Positions 33,001 through 43,900 are shown, counted from the stretch's first letter. The stretch: 64,000 nt of DNA from Lignipirellula cremea (GCF_007751035.1 NZ_CP036433.1:6181001-6245000), one strand, 5' to 3'. The notes: generated from the letters alone by a model not told the origin. Made by a program: numbers and translations.

Positions 33001-35090
33001 GGCACCCAGAGCTTGGATTCACCCGACGGAGCGGACTCCTCGGGAGCGTCGGGCGTCCAGAGTTTGTTGGCGGCCGCCGGATCGCCGGCGACGGCGGCCG
33101 GGGGAGCGGCGCCAGGGCGTCCTCCACCGGTGAAGCCCAGCGACTGCATCAGGCTGGCGACCCCTTCGCGAATACCGGGCTCGTTCAAGTGCCGGGCAAC
33201 GATCGCGTCGAGCAGCCGTTTGAATTCATCGCCGTCGCCCAGCTGGATCTGCACGACCGCTTCGTCCAGCAGCCAGGAGCCGATCGGCTGTCCCGCGGCG
33301 GCGGCCAGATCGCGGCCTTTGCGGAGGTGTTCGACTTTTTCCGCCAGCGGGGAGACCTGGCTCATGATACGGTGCACGACCAGTCGCGGCAGGTTGGGGC
33401 TTTCTTCTTCGCGCAAAAGATACCCCTTCCCCAGATGCTCTACGCCGACGCCGTCGCCTGTCATGGCTGCTTTGACAAACAGCCGGCCCAGGTCCTCGAT
33501 CGAGGGCTGGTCGGTTTTCACCAGTCGCAGCTGGATCGGCCGGATCAGCGAGGTGTCCATCGAAGCGTCCCAGTCGAACGGCTCCCGCGTGGGCAGATTC
33601 AGTTCGCGGCGCAGTTCGTTGGCGTCGACTTCGGAATCGCTTTCGCTTTCCAGCAGCAAAATGGCGCCCAGAACGGCCCGCTGCAGGGACGGATCGGCAG
33701 CCGCTTCCCGCGCCGTTTTTCCGCCAAAGAGCGCCCGGGGGTAGTTGGCCCACAGGTCAAAGTAAAGGCGCCGCTCGTAGTCGCGGGCCAGGTCCATTTG
33801 CTGCTCTTCCGGCAAGGTCGGCGGGATGTGCGGCGGGAAGTACATGGAGGAAAGCGACGCTTTGACCTGGGCGGCAACGACGGGCTCGGCCGGTTCTTCC
33901 AGCCATTCGCCGGCGATTTCCTGGACGGCCTGGAGCCGCTGCTCGTAAAGGTGATCGCGGACCACGTGCAGTTCCAGCCGGGCTTCCTGTTCGGTCGTTT
34001 TGCCGTACAGTTCCACGATTGCCAGCGAGTACGCCAGGTCGGCGGCGGTCGGATTTTCGACGGCCGAGTGTTCCTTGTTGAACAAAGCGTAAACGCCCTT
34101 GGCCGGGCGATCGGCCATGCCTTCGCCTTCGGGCTGGGCGAGGGTGCGCGGGCTGGCGATGAGGGTCTCGGTCAGGCGTTCCATATCTTTGATCGGGTAG
34201 ACGTACTTCATCACGTCAAACCGCTCGGCCATGTCGGGCTGATCTTCGGCGACCAGCTGGGCGATCGCTTCGCATTCGACGGCGTCGTCGTGGCTGTTCT
34301 GCGGCAGGTCGGCCGCATTCCGCCAGGCGGCGGCGGCCCGTTCGTCTTCGACAAAGCTGTACCAGCGGGCCAGGGCGAACAGAATGGGGGCCTGTCCGGG
34401 ATACTTCTCCGCCAGCTTCTCCCCTTCGGCAGCCGCTTTCCGCCAGGCGCCAAAAACAGCCAGATTGGCGAGTTCCGCCAGCTCTTCCGCCCAGGACTCG
34501 TCGTCGGAAAAGACGCCGGCGATCGGATGATCTTTCAGCACCAGCGGGATGGGCGACTGCTCGAACTGACGGAAGCGGCCCGAGGCTTCTTCCGACTGCA
34601 GCAGGTGCAGGGTCCACAGCAGGCAGCCGCGGGCCAGCATGAAGTGGCGCATTTCAATCGCCACTTCGGCCATCGTCGCCATCGCCTGTTCAACCTGGTA
34701 GTTGACCGTTTTCTGTTCGGCCAGCCGCTCGCACATATCCTGCATGGCGTCGATCATGGCCCGCAGGTCTTGCGCCGGCAACGCCAGCAACAGAGCAAAG
34801 GCCAGGGCGGCCAGATCGTCGGGGTGCTTTTCGACGTACAGCTTGACGGTTTCCGTCGCCGCGTCGTGCTGGTCCAGCTGCAGCTGCACCTGGATCTTCA
34901 GGTTCAGCAGGCAGGCCAGATCGCCGCTTTTGGCCAGGGCCGCGTTCAGATGATTCAGGGCGACAAACCGCTGGTCTCCCTCGATCGCCCGGACGATTTT
35001 TTCCAGTTCCGGCAACACCTGTTTGCCGCAGCAGAACTTGATCTTCTTCCCGCTTCCGCAGGGACAAAACTGATACTGGTCGATCGACAT
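32988..35090 (-). CDS. SEC-C zinc-motif protein with helical repeats
   Basis: The start at MSIDQYQFCPCGSGKKIKFCC (35090) gives 700 residues. The SEC-C motif (C-x-C-...-C-C, residues ~9-21) binds zinc and in SecA contacts SecB or ribosomes. The rest is a long all-helical region resembling TPR/solenoid repeats (NHLNAALAKSGDLACLLNLKIQVQLQLDQHDAA, AFALLLALPAQDLRAMIDAMQDMCERLAEQ and so on). An Ala/Pro-rich tail follows and the end is KLWVPGMD. The frame extends upstream to 35285 but without family resemblance. Function is unknown. Another SEC-C protein occurs at 55793. Confidence 0.82.
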   Translation of the reverse strand: MSIDQYQFCPCGSGKKIKFCCGKQVLPELEKIVRAIEGDQRFVALNHLNAALAKSGDLACLLNLKIQVQLQLDQHDAATETVKLYVEKHPDDLAALAFALLLALPAQDLRAMIDAMQDMCERLAEQKTVNYQVEQAMATMAEVAIEMRHFMLARGCLLWTLHLLQSEEASGRFRQFEQSPIPLVLKDHPIAGVFSDDESWAEELAELANLAVFGAWRKAAAEGEKLAEKYPGQAPILFALARWYSFVEDERAAAAWRNAADLPQNSHDDAVECEAIAQLVAEDQPDMAERFDVMKYVYPIKDMERLTETLIASPRTLAQPEGEGMADRPAKGVYALFNKEHSAVENPTAADLAYSLAIVELYGKTTEQEARLELHVVRDHLYEQRLQAVQEIAGEWLEEPAEPVVAAQVKASLSSMYFPPHIPPTLPEEQQMDLARDYERRLYFDLWANYPRALFGGKTAREAAADPSLQRAVLGAILLLESESDSEVDANELRRELNLPTREPFDWDASMDTSLIRPIQLRLVKTDQPSIEDLGRLFVKAAMTGDGVGVEHLGKGYLLREEESPNLPRLVVHRIMSQVSPLAEKVEHLRKGRDLAAAAGQPIGSWLLDEAVVQIQLGDGDEFKRLLDAIVARHLNEPGIREGVASLMQSLGFTGGGRPGAAPPAAVAGDPAAANKLWTPDAPEESAPSGESKLWVPGMD

Positions 35091-35207
35091 GAAACTTCGC
35101 CCTCGGCGTGCTCGCATCCAAATAGATAAGGAAGGCGAACGCCGCGACCGCGAACCGCACCCCTCCGTGACCTGACATGTAACGCGCAGCTTAACAAATT
35201 CACTTCC

Positions 35208-35288
35208 CACGGGCGAGGCGCCGCAAGTCGCCGAAGTCGACAGACTTTGGACGGCGTATCCGGGGGGGATGAGAGCGGCGGCCAAACT
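35208..35288. repeat. dispersed repeat, copy A
   Basis: The sequence CACTTCCCACGGGCGAGGCG, followed by AGACTTTGGACGGCGTATCC, closely matches 40687-40796 in the same order. Both copies are intergenic. Transposition history is not determinable from two copies. Confidence 0.6.
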
Positions 35289-35338
35289 CTAGCCCACCAG
35301 TCCCGCTGATGGTCAAAGTCCGGTTGCCCGCCTTTTTC

Positions 35339-36055
35339 CTACGGTTTCACTTTGGCGTCGACCCATTTCTTGGCTTCGGCGGCCAGATTGAAGTCATAGG
35401 GTTGGTCGGGCACGCCGGCGTCGTCCGCGGCCTTCTCCAAGGCGTCGACATACTCTTGCAAGTCTTCGTCGGTGATCGAAGTGCGGACGACGGTAACGGT
35501 GGAATCCACGGTCGATTCGACGCCAGTTTCAGGATCCGTCCTTGTCTTTTTGACGGTTTTGGTGTCCATCGCATATTGCGAATTGATGATAGAGATCGTG
35601 AATTTTTCGATGGATCCGTCGACCAGTCCACGCATGGCGCGGTCGAAAGATTCTTTGGCAGCAGCTTTGTCGGCCAAACCGGAAGAGTTCACGAAGGAAT
35701 CGCGAGCACGCCGCGTCTCGGCTGCGGTGATTAACGAGCTGTTGGACAGCGCCGTAGCGGTGACCATCAATTGTTGCGAGATGGGGGAGTTCTTTCCTTC
35801 GGTGTAAATACGATCGATTTCCGTCATGACGATGTTTTTGTCGCCGTCGGTCATACTGGAGCTGCGAACGCTCGACTTGACGATTTCTCTGGCGACGGTA
35901 TCGCCGGCGTCCGCAATGCCCTGGGCAGCTCGATTCGCCATGTAGTAGCAACCGCCGCAGCAACTCGCAATTGCGAGGACGATCACGCCGAGAACCGCCA
36001 AAATGACGATTACCCAGTTATTCGAGCTTTGTGGTTGCTGAGAAGGAGAAGACAT
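35339..36055 (-). CDS. single-pass membrane protein of unknown function
   Basis: The start at MSSPSQQPQSSNNW (36055) gives 238 residues. One membrane segment (WVIVILAVLGVIVLAIASCCGGCYYMA, residues ~14-40) carries a CC-x-x-C cluster at its outer edge. The external part is mostly helical (residues 45-170), then a Thr/Val-rich region (TVKKTRTDPETGVESTVDSTVTVV) and an acidic helix. No family was recognised. It lies upstream of a minus-strand repeat-rich spacer. Confidence 0.7.
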   Translation of the reverse strand: MSSPSQQPQSSNNWVIVILAVLGVIVLAIASCCGGCYYMANRAAQGIADAGDTVAREIVKSSVRSSSMTDGDKNIVMTEIDRIYTEGKNSPISQQLMVTATALSNSSLITAAETRRARDSFVNSSGLADKAAAKESFDRAMRGLVDGSIEKFTISIINSQYAMDTKTVKKTRTDPETGVESTVDSTVTVVRTSITDEDLQEYVDALEKAADDAGVPDQPYDFNLAAEAKKWVDAKVKP

Positions 36056-36282
36056 GGCAAAGGCTCCAAAGTGATTGCGTGCTGCCCCACAGGAGGGATG
36101 GCGAGCATTGTGACAGAGGCACGGCGTCTCCGGCAAGTGGCGAGGAGCGATTACGTCGGAACCTCTTCCGTCCTTTTATCTTGCCTGGACAAGCCGCGAG
36201 CACGCCGACCTTTCCGGTTTATCCCAGCTTCTCCGCGACCGCGTTGACTTCGATTTGCAAACGTGCAGACAAAGGGGCCAGA

Positions 36283-36327
36283 CAAATCTTGGCTCACCAT
36301 TCCCCGCTGATCGTCAAAGTTTGGGTA
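36283..36327. repeat. dispersed short repeat (CGCTGATCGTCAAAGTTTGG family)
   Basis: A ~40-bp sequence (TTGGCTCACCATTCCCCGCT followed by GATCGTCAAAGTTTGGG) recurs with drift at 38041-38082 and, shorter, at 35293-35323. All lie outside genes. GGGACAAAGGGGCC-like words also recur at 36270 and 37598-37635. The repeats mark a rearranged intergenic zone. Confidence 0.6.
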
Positions 36328-36519
36328 GTTTCTTGCCGGCCCCCTCTTGCCGGCACTCTGTGCTGCCCCCATCCGAACGAAAACTGGCTTGCAATCCCAC
36401 TTCGTAGTTGCCGATAATGGCTGGTTCCACTTGTTCTACTGTCGCCAATCTGCAGCTCGCTACTGTTTCCGGCGACCAGGCCGACGACACTCGGCAAATC
36501 CGGTATTTCAAGGAAGCTC

Positions 36520-37578
36520 ATGATGAAACTCCAGCTATTCGGACTCCTCGCGTCCCTCGCAATCTTTGCGGCCGGTTGCACCAAGGAGGTCAAGGCGCCT
36601 CCCACCGGCGACAGCCAGCAATCCCCTACGCAGTCGACGGCGACGGGCGAACCAGGAAAGACTCCGGATAAGGAGGAACCGGCCGCGCCGATGGTCGTGA
36701 TCATTCCCGATGCGTCGCGGCTGCTGATCGAACAGCTGGGCGCCAAGATCGAGGACTCCGGCGACCAGGAACGCGTCGTTTTGCCGAAGGACCTGACGGA
36801 CGAAGACCTCAAAAAGCTGGCAGCCGTCCCGGAAATTCGCCGCATCGATTGGGAGAATGCCACGATTTCCGACACGGCGATGCAACATCTGGCCGACATG
36901 AAACAGTTGGAGTCGCTCAATCTCTACCGCTCCAGCTTCGACGATTCGAGCCTGGACCATCTGAAGAAGTTGCCGAACCTCAAACACCTGTCCCTCGTTT
37001 CGACAAAAGTCACGAACGAAGATGTGAAGTTCGTCGGCGCCATGAAGCAGCTCGAAGAGCTGCGGCTTGAGAACACCCTTATCGATGGCGAAGTTCTTCA
37101 GACGATCGCCGAATTGACAGAGCTGCGTGTGCTCACGCTCGGCGCAACGAAAGTCACAGGAACCGATCTCGCGTTCCTGCAGCAACTGACGAAGCTAACC
37201 GAACTCAATCTCCTCGAACTGGACGTCAACGACGCGGACCTCGCACATGTAGAGCCCTTCCAGAATCTCCAGAAGCTAAATCTCTTGCGAACCCACGTTT
37301 CCGACGCCGGGCTCGCGCATCTCCAAGGCCTTAGCAAGCTCGCGACTCTTTCCCTGCGAGCTGCAGCGATCCAAGGTCCCGGCCTGACGCACCTCGCCAA
37401 ACTGCCGGTGTTGGAGACACTCCATCTGCAGGAAACCAAACTGAGCGACCAAAGCATTCCAAACTTCGAGGGCCTGACCCGTTTGCGGACGTTATTTGTC
37501 GGCCAGACGCAGATCACGGACGAAGGTGCGAAACGGCTGGAAGCCGTTCTGCCCGATTGCAGCGTTCGAAATTTCTGA
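36520..37578 (+). CDS. leucine-rich-repeat lipoprotein
   Basis: 352 residues with a lipobox (LASLAIFAAGC, lipidated Cys ~20) and a Thr/Pro/Ser-rich linker (to ~60). From residue ~95 come about nine leucine-rich repeats of ~24 residues with the x-L-x-x-L-x-x-L-x-L pattern (LADMKQLESLNLYRSSFDDSS, LKKLPNLKHLSLVSTKVTNED, LTKLTELNLLELDVNDAD). These belong to the internalin/PpA-type LRR group that is abundant in planctomycetes. The protein should be anchored to a membrane and present its LRR arc for protein binding; partners are unknown. MMK offers two adjacent ATG starts. Confidence 0.88.
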   Translation: MMKLQLFGLLASLAIFAAGCTKEVKAPPTGDSQQSPTQSTATGEPGKTPDKEEPAAPMVVIIPDASRLLIEQLGAKIEDSGDQERVVLPKDLTDEDLKKLAAVPEIRRIDWENATISDTAMQHLADMKQLESLNLYRSSFDDSSLDHLKKLPNLKHLSLVSTKVTNEDVKFVGAMKQLEELRLENTLIDGEVLQTIAELTELRVLTLGATKVTGTDLAFLQQLTKLTELNLLELDVNDADLAHVEPFQNLQKLNLLRTHVSDAGLAHLQGLSKLATLSLRAAAIQGPGLTHLAKLPVLETLHLQETKLSDQSIPNFEGLTRLRTLFVGQTQITDEGAKRLEAVLPDCSVRNF

Positions 37579-37640
37579 GGCGGCGGTTGGTGTAGAGGGA
37601 CAAAGGGGACAAAGGGGCCGGGACAAAGGGGCCATCCAAT

Positions 37641-38035
37641 CTTTGGCGCTAACCCGAGTCAATTAATTTTGTCCAGTCCGATCAATTGCCAGCGATCATC
37701 GGATGACTTTTTCTCGTAACCGCCGTCGATGCGAAAACTTTCGCGCGGCTGGCCGCCGGCATCGTCCAGCAGGCGTCTGCCAAACAGGCGGGCGATGATC
37801 GCTTTGACGCTGACGAAGTCGCGATCGGCGACTAGGAAGAAGCGGTCGGGGAAGCCTCCGAAACGCTCGGCGAGGCGGTCGCCGATCAGGAGAAGACCAG
37901 GGCCGACAACGCGGCCGACGATCATTTAGCCCTCGACAATGCAGCCGTCGCCGCCGTCCTGGCCCACGCGCTGGCGGCGGTCGCCGCCATCACCCAGTTG
38001 GACAAAGCCCAGCGGGCCGACAAGCAAAAAAGGGC
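37641..38035 (+). pseudogene. repeat/gene fragment A (left of orphan ORF)
   Basis: This ~0.37-0.39 kb stretch is strongly similar to 38948-39320. It encodes, with interruptions, an Ala/Asp/Glu-rich helical sequence (KQAGDDRFDADEVAIGDY, then a TAG stop where the other copy has TAC, then GEAVADQEKTRADNAADD). No start codon or full ORF remains. It reads as a fragment of an alanine-rich coiled-coil protein gene. Confidence 0.6.
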
Positions 38036-38291
38036 CGCCCAAATTTTGGCTCATGAATCCTCGCTGATCGTTCAAATCTGGGTGGCCCCCTTCTGCCCCC
38101 TTGGTCAAAGCCGATCTTCGAATTTCACATCCTCAGCTTAAGCTTCAGGCAAAGGGTGTTGACATCTTTAACCCAAAAACTGGCCGCAGTTACGAATTAC
38201 TGTCGGGCACACCCAGTAATGTCCACCGGCATGCAATGCGAATGCCAAATACCTTTTTCCGGTATATCGAATTCTAACAAGGGAAACGACC

Positions 38292-38897
38292 TTGAACCTG
38301 CAAAGCGTCGAAATCGAAAATCAAGAAATGGTCATTAATGATACTCAAGACTTCAATGCCATTGGACCCGACGTCATTCTTAAGAACTGCACCTTGCGAT
38401 TAAAGGTCCCTGCAAAATGCCTGTCGATTCGGGGCACACTCGAACACACTAAGATTCACGCCCAAAGGAAGCTGGGTGGGTTTTCGTGGGTAGATGCAAA
38501 ATTGAAGTTTTGTACGTTCCAAGGGAAGTTCCCGGATAACGCATTTGGCGAATTTGCGGGATCGAAAGGGTACTGTTTGGAATGCGACTTTTCGAGTGCG
38601 GATATAGATGGTTGTATGTTCTTTGGGAAGTCGAGCACGACTCACCGGTATCCTGCGTGGCCCAGTTTTGTACTCCTGGACCCGCATGTCAATTGGCTCG
38701 CCATGAAAGCGAAAGCGATGCCTGACTGGATTGCCGATGACGTCAATTCCATTGAATATTTGCACAAGGAGGTTACCGCAGTCGGCTACAACGCACAATC
38801 GCTTTCCAAACACATGGGTGTAAGCATCGAAGACATTCGCCAATTCTACTCACAGTTTGATTTCGTCATATTACACGACAATGGGGTAATTCAGTGA
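38292..38897 (+). CDS. AT-richer orphan protein between two homologous fragments
   Basis: 201 residues (MNLQSVEIENQEMVINDTQD). The middle has pentapeptide-like beta features (VILKNCTLRLKVPAKCLSIRG, FSSADIDGCMFFGKSS), and the C-terminus is helical (DDVNSIEYLHKEVTAVGYNAQ). It resembles small immunity-type or beta-helical accessory proteins; no family is assigned. Its base composition is clearly lower in GC than the flanking core genes, a sign of transfer. It is bracketed by two ~0.37-kb homologous direct repeats, as expected for a captured or inserted unit. Confidence 0.7.
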   Translation: MNLQSVEIENQEMVINDTQDFNAIGPDVILKNCTLRLKVPAKCLSIRGTLEHTKIHAQRKLGGFSWVDAKLKFCTFQGKFPDNAFGEFAGSKGYCLECDFSSADIDGCMFFGKSSTTHRYPAWPSFVLLDPHVNWLAMKAKAMPDWIADDVNSIEYLHKEVTAVGYNAQSLSKHMGVSIEDIRQFYSQFDFVILHDNGVIQ

Positions 38898-38947
38898 ACT
38901 GGGTGGGCTAACGCAACCTGCGAATGTGGCAGGTAGCGCCGCCCTAC

Positions 38948-39450
38948 TTTTGGCTCTAACCCCGGGGCCAGTCATTATTGTTCAGGGCGAACAATTTCTT
39001 GCGTCCAGGGATGGCTTTTTCTCGATACCGCCGTCGATGTCCTGGCTTTCGCGCGGCTGGCCGCCGGCATCGTCCAGCAGGCGTCTGCCAAACAGGCGGG
39101 CGATGATCGCTTTGACGCGGACGAAGTCGCGATCGGCGACTACGAAGAAACGGTGGGCGAAGCCTCCCAGACCTTCGGCGAGGCGGTCGCCGATCAGGAG
39201 AAAACCAGGGCCGACAACGCGGCCGACGATCAGTTGGCCCTCGACAAGGCGGCCGTCGTCCTGGCCCAGGCTCTCGCGACGGTCGCCGCCATCACCCAGC
39301 TGGACAAGGCCCAGCGGCCCGACCAGCTGAGGTTTGAAACAGAACGTCTGGCCGCCGTCGCCCCGGTGCAGAAGGAAATCTTCGCCGCCCGCCTGGCCGC
39401 TGTTCGGCCGGCGCGAATGGTGACAGGCATTGATTGGCTCGCGTCGGCAA
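38948..39450 (+). pseudogene. repeat/gene fragment B (right of orphan ORF)
   Basis: This copy of the Ala/Asp-rich fragment has an open frame (GDDRFDADEVAIGDYEETVG, GEAVADQEKTRADNAADDQL, AVVLAQALATVAAITQLDKA), but no plausible start or ribosome site. The frame then runs into unrelated sequence at about 39420. It is homologous in order and content to 37641-38035, with fewer lesions. Whether the frame is expressed cannot be told; I regard it as a 5'-truncated fragment. Confidence 0.55.
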
Positions 39451-39592
39451 CGTTTGAGTGGCGTGCATTTTCTACGCGGGCCTTTTTCGCGTCTATATCA
39501 ATTCTCTACTGATATCCGATCGCCTGAAGGGGAGGAAAACACAAAGGACCTCGGTGTAAACACCGAGGTTTCGTTTGCGTTTTATTGTCTTG

Positions 39593-40426
39593 CTACCGAT
39601 TGGATAACGGGGCAAGAACTGTTTCACCTGGCGAAGTGCTCTGCACCGCTCGGCGTTCCGCCTCGGAGTTGATTTTCACAGCGAAGTGAAGTTCCTGCGG
39701 GGAAAAATATTTCTCGGTATAGCCATTGCGGAGCTTGACGCGGTCTTTCCTCGCCAGTTCCCCCCAAGTCAGGCCGTCCGTGAGATGCCAGGCGGCTGCT
39801 TGAGCCGCGTTCTGCGTCACCTCGCCGCGGCCAAGCATCTTGCAAACTTCGGCCACGCGAGCATCGTCTGTTAGTTCAGAGACTGGAACCAGCTGATAAT
39901 CCACCCTCGGGTCGGGATCAGTTTTCCCGTGCTCCAGGCACACGACGGGCAAGCTTACTTTGAGAGCCCGGTCCGGACCCACGTTCATGAAACCGCCGCC
40001 GCCGAAGCCGCCGCCACCGCCGAAGCCGCCGCCGCCGCCGAAGCCGCCGCCACCGCCGAAGCCGCCGCCAATTCCTTGGTTGCCGCCAACTCCACCAAGG
40101 CCGCCTCCACCAAGGCCGCCGCCACCAAGCCCGCCTCCGCCGAATTGGGCGAGCACAGGCACGCCCGCAAAAGCTTCAGGAAGTCGGATCGCCAGGGGAC
40201 GATCCGTGTTGTTGCGAACGATCACGTTCGCCACCTTCGCGTTCTTTGGGATCAAATTGACCTTGATGTGGCCGGCGCCGATTGCCTCGAATAACTCGAC
40301 GCGTTCATGGTCGGCCGCCGGGTCGGAAACGACCGCTCCCTCGGCCCTGACGGCCGGCGCAAGTTTCAGCAGCAAGCCGCCTACGGCTAGCAGACCGGCG
40401 ACGCGCATACTCTCCAACAATTTCAT
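39593..40426 (-). CDS. exported Gly-rich repeat protein
   Basis: The ATG at 40426 with an AGAAGAGG ribosome site gives 277 residues. A signal peptide (VAGLLAVGGLLLKLAPAVRA) precedes a beta domain (GHIKVNLIPKNAKVANVIVRNNTDRPLAIRLPEAFAGVPVLAQF). A Gly-rich block follows with GGGGLGGGGLGG and FGGGGGFGGGGG units (residues ~97-145). A helical C-terminal domain (LTDDARVAEVCKMLGRGEVTQNAAQAAAWHLTDGLTWGELARKDRV) ends the protein. The C-terminal motif recurs in planctomycete exported proteins of unknown role. An extracellular structural function is an inference from composition. Confidence 0.78.
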   Translation of the reverse strand: MKLLESMRVAGLLAVGGLLLKLAPAVRAEGAVVSDPAADHERVELFEAIGAGHIKVNLIPKNAKVANVIVRNNTDRPLAIRLPEAFAGVPVLAQFGGGGLGGGGLGGGGLGGVGGNQGIGGGFGGGGGFGGGGGFGGGGGFGGGGFMNVGPDRALKVSLPVVCLEHGKTDPDPRVDYQLVPVSELTDDARVAEVCKMLGRGEVTQNAAQAAAWHLTDGLTWGELARKDRVKLRNGYTEKYFSPQELHFAVKINSEAERRAVQSTSPGETVLAPLSNR

Positions 40427-40998
40427 ACCTCTTCTCCAATTCCGATTCGCCCCTGAAAAGCTATCGCCGCAGGCCTGCTTCTGGTCAACGCTGTGAGAGA
40501 TGCAGGCAAGACGAGGCGGCCAACCTCTGCTGCAGTTAGCTTCTTTAGCCGATTGTATAAGGATCAAATCATGGAAACTGTGTGGTCGATTACCTTCGGA
40601 CCAGATATCGGCCATGAGCATGGTGAGAATGGGGCACCCAGGCTGTGCCGGTGTGGTCCAGTTCATGGACGGCCCTCTTCAATGCCCGATTCACTTCCCA
40701 TCGGCAAGGCGCCGCACGCTGCGGAAGTTGGCGGACTTTGGACGAAGTATCCGGGCTAAGAAGTATCTGGGGCGATGAGAGCGACGGCCAAACTCGGGCG
40801 AGTTCCGCCAAGGGGGACCAGAGGGGGCCATGCCATGACGGGCAGTCATTTGCCGAAAACGGCAGCGGCGGAAATTGACCGTCCCTTGAAGGTTGCCAAT
40901 TCGCTATAATTCAAGAGCGATCCCCCGGTTGGCGGAGCGCTGCCCGTCTTGGGGAAACTTTTTTCGTCCCGTCTGGCGCGCGTGTCGATTCTGCTTTC
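40427..40998. other. intergenic region with dispersed repeat copy B
   Basis: About 570 bases without a credible gene. Positions 40687-40796 repeat the 35208-35288 sequence (CACTTCCCATCGGCAAGGCG, then GGACTTTGGACGAAGTATCC). The rest should hold the promoter of the DUF4175-like operon; an AT-rich GCTATAATTC (about 40902-40911) is a plausible -10 region. Confidence 0.55.
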
Positions 40999-43900
40999 AT
41001 GCAACCCTCCCGTGGTCCGGTGATGCATCCTCTTGAGAAAAAAGTCAACGCGATCGGCGATCGAGCCCGGCGGCTGTTGCTGCTGTACGGAGCTGCATTA
41101 ACGCTGGCTGTGTTTGTCGGCGCGGCGTTACTGCTGGGGCTGGTCGACTACTGGAGTCGCCTGGAGGATCTGGGCCTGCGGCTGATCTGTTCCGCCGCCT
41201 TGCTGGTTTCCCTGGTCGCTGGCTGGTGGTTCCTGCTGCGGCCTGTGCTGCGGCGTAATTTTGGAACGCTGTATACGGCCCGTCAGATTGAGCGGAGTTT
41301 TCCGCAGCTGAAAGACCGGCTGTCCAGCACCATTGCCTTTCTGCAGCAAAGCGAACAGGACCCGACGGCCGGCTCGCTGTCGCTCCGCAAAGCGGTTGTT
41401 TCGCAGACCACCGCCGAGGTGGAACGCTTGCCGCTCAACTCGGCCCTGAATGGGACGCTGCCCCGTCGCATGGCCTGGATCGCCGCCGGCGTTTGCCTGG
41501 CGACCGGCGTGGTCTGTCTGCTTGATACCAGTTCGGCCGCCCAGGCGGCGTGGCGTCTGGCGGCGCCCTGGAATGCCCCGGCCTGGCCCAAACGGCATCA
41601 GCTGGAGATCGTCGACCCGCCGGATAAAATCGCCGCCGGCGAGGACCTGGAAATCCGCGTGGTCGATCGCCGGGGAAAATTGCCGTCCTCCGTTACCCTG
41701 GAATACCAGGTCGAAGGCGAGTCGGCCGACACCGTACAGTCGGTGGAAATGTTCCTGCACGACGACCAGATGGAGCATCGGCTGAACCATGTCGCCCGGT
41801 CGCTCCGGTATCGGGCCGTCGGCGGCGACGACGACACCATGCCCTGGCACACGCTGGAAGTGGTCGATCCGCCTGGCCTGACGGCTTCGGAGCTGACGAT
41901 CCTGCCGCCGGCCTACACCGGCTGGAAGCCATATCAGGCCACCAGCCACCTGCGCGTGCTGGCCGACTCCCGGATTGAAATACGGGGCACGGCCGACCGG
42001 CCTTTAAGTGCGGCGCGCGTGTTGACTCCGGGCGAAAACAAGCCGATCGTCCATCAGGCCGTCCTGTCGCCGAACCGCCTGAGCTTTGAACTCCTTGCCA
42101 GCAGCGAACCGCCGTGGATCGCCGAGCGTTCCGGCTCCTATCGTCTGGAACTGGTCGACCAGCAGGGCATCGCCAGCGGCGCCTCGGAAAAATGGAACCT
42201 CAGGGTGGTTCCCGACACGCCGCCGACCGCGTCGATCGATGCCCCTTCCAGCAGCGTGTTTGTGACCGCCAACGCGATCGTGCCGCTGTCCGCCCGCGTG
42301 AAAGACGATCTGCTGCTGGCCCAGGTGGAACTGGTGTTCCGCCGGGCGGGCGTCGAAGAACCGGTCGACGAAGCGATTGTGCTGGCTGAGGGACCGGAGC
42401 AGCCGGAACCGGGCGAGGCGGTGCTCAGCGGCGACGGCGACAACCGCGTGCTGGCCTATGCCTGGGATCTGGCCTCCCTTTCCGACCTGACGCCGGGGGA
42501 CTCCCTCGAAGCGAGGATTCGCGTTGTCGATTACAAACAGCAACAGGGAGAAAGCGGCGTCCGACGGCTCACCATTATCTCCACGCAGGAGTTCGAAGAT
42601 CGCCTGGCCCAGCGGCGTACTTATATTCTGTCGCAACTGGGCGAGATCCTGGCCCGCCAGCGCGTCGCTCGGGGGCAAACGCAGTCGCTGGAGATCCAGA
42701 TCGACCAGGTCGGCAACATCTCCGGCAACGATATCGACCTGCTCCAGGGGGCCGAGCTGAACCAGCGGCAAGTCCGTCGCCTCCTGGCGGGCGATTCCGA
42801 AAGCATCGTGTCGCAGATTGAAAATCTCCTCAGCGACCTGCGTAACAATCGGATCGACAGTTCCGATACCGAGCGCACCATGACGGCCCTGCTGGAAGCG
42901 GTCCAGGGGCTGGAGGCGGGACCGCTGCCGCAAGTATCCCAAAACCTGATCACCGGCCTCAAAAACGCTCGCGACGATCTGCTGCAGGGCCAGCCCGGCT
43001 TTGCCGCCGATCCGGTGGCTACCCCGGTCGCCGCCAGCGCCGGTACGATTGAATCGCTGCATAGCGCCGGCCGAGGACAGGACGCCGTCATCGCGGTGCT
43101 GGAAGAACTCCAGGGCGAGCTCTCGCAGTGGGACAACTACCGTCGCCTGGCCCGCGAAGTCGCCCGCATTCAAACCGAACAGGGCAGCCTGCTTGAGGCC
43201 ACCGAACAGCAGCGGATCGCTACACTGACCCGGCAGACGGTCGACTTGAGCGAGCAGGAAAAAGCCGATCTGACAAAGCTTTCGCAGCAGCAACTGGAGC
43301 TGTCTCGCCGGGTCGAAAAACTGCAAAGCCGCATGCGTCAGATGGAAGGGGAACTGCGGGAGACGGATCCTCTCGCCGCGGAAACGGTCGCCGACGCCCT
43401 GGATGTGGGCGAGCGTCTGGCCATCAGCGCGCAGATGCGTGAAAGCGGCCGCCAGCTGGAGCGGAACCAGATCGCCCAGTCGGCCGCCGTCCAGAAAGAA
43501 GCGAACGAGGGTCTGCAGGAGTTGCTGGAAGTTCTCTCCAATCGCCGCGCCCACGAGCTGGGTCGTATCGCCGAGAACCTCAGCCAGGCCGCGAGCGAAC
43601 TGGGCGAGCTGCAGAAAACGGCCGAACAGCTTCGTCAGCAAACCGAACAGGCCCAGCAGGAACCGGACGAGGAGAAAAAGAAACGGACCCTCGAACGACT
43701 GGCGAAAGAACAAAAAGAGCTGGCCGAGAAAACCCATCGCCTGGCCCGCCGGCTGGAACGCCTGCAGGCCCAGGCCGCCAGCCAGTCCCTGTCCCAAGCT
43801 TCGCAATCGCTTTCCGACGCCGGCGAAGCGGGCGGTCAGGGGGACGCCGGTCAGGCCGAGAAAAAAGCCGCACAAGCGGAAAGCGAGCTGGAAGAGGCTG

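Noticed and set aside
32979-35129. 716-codon plus-strand frame opposite the SEC-C gene
   Set aside because: The minus-strand frame has a SEC-C motif and helical repeats; the plus frame has no family features.
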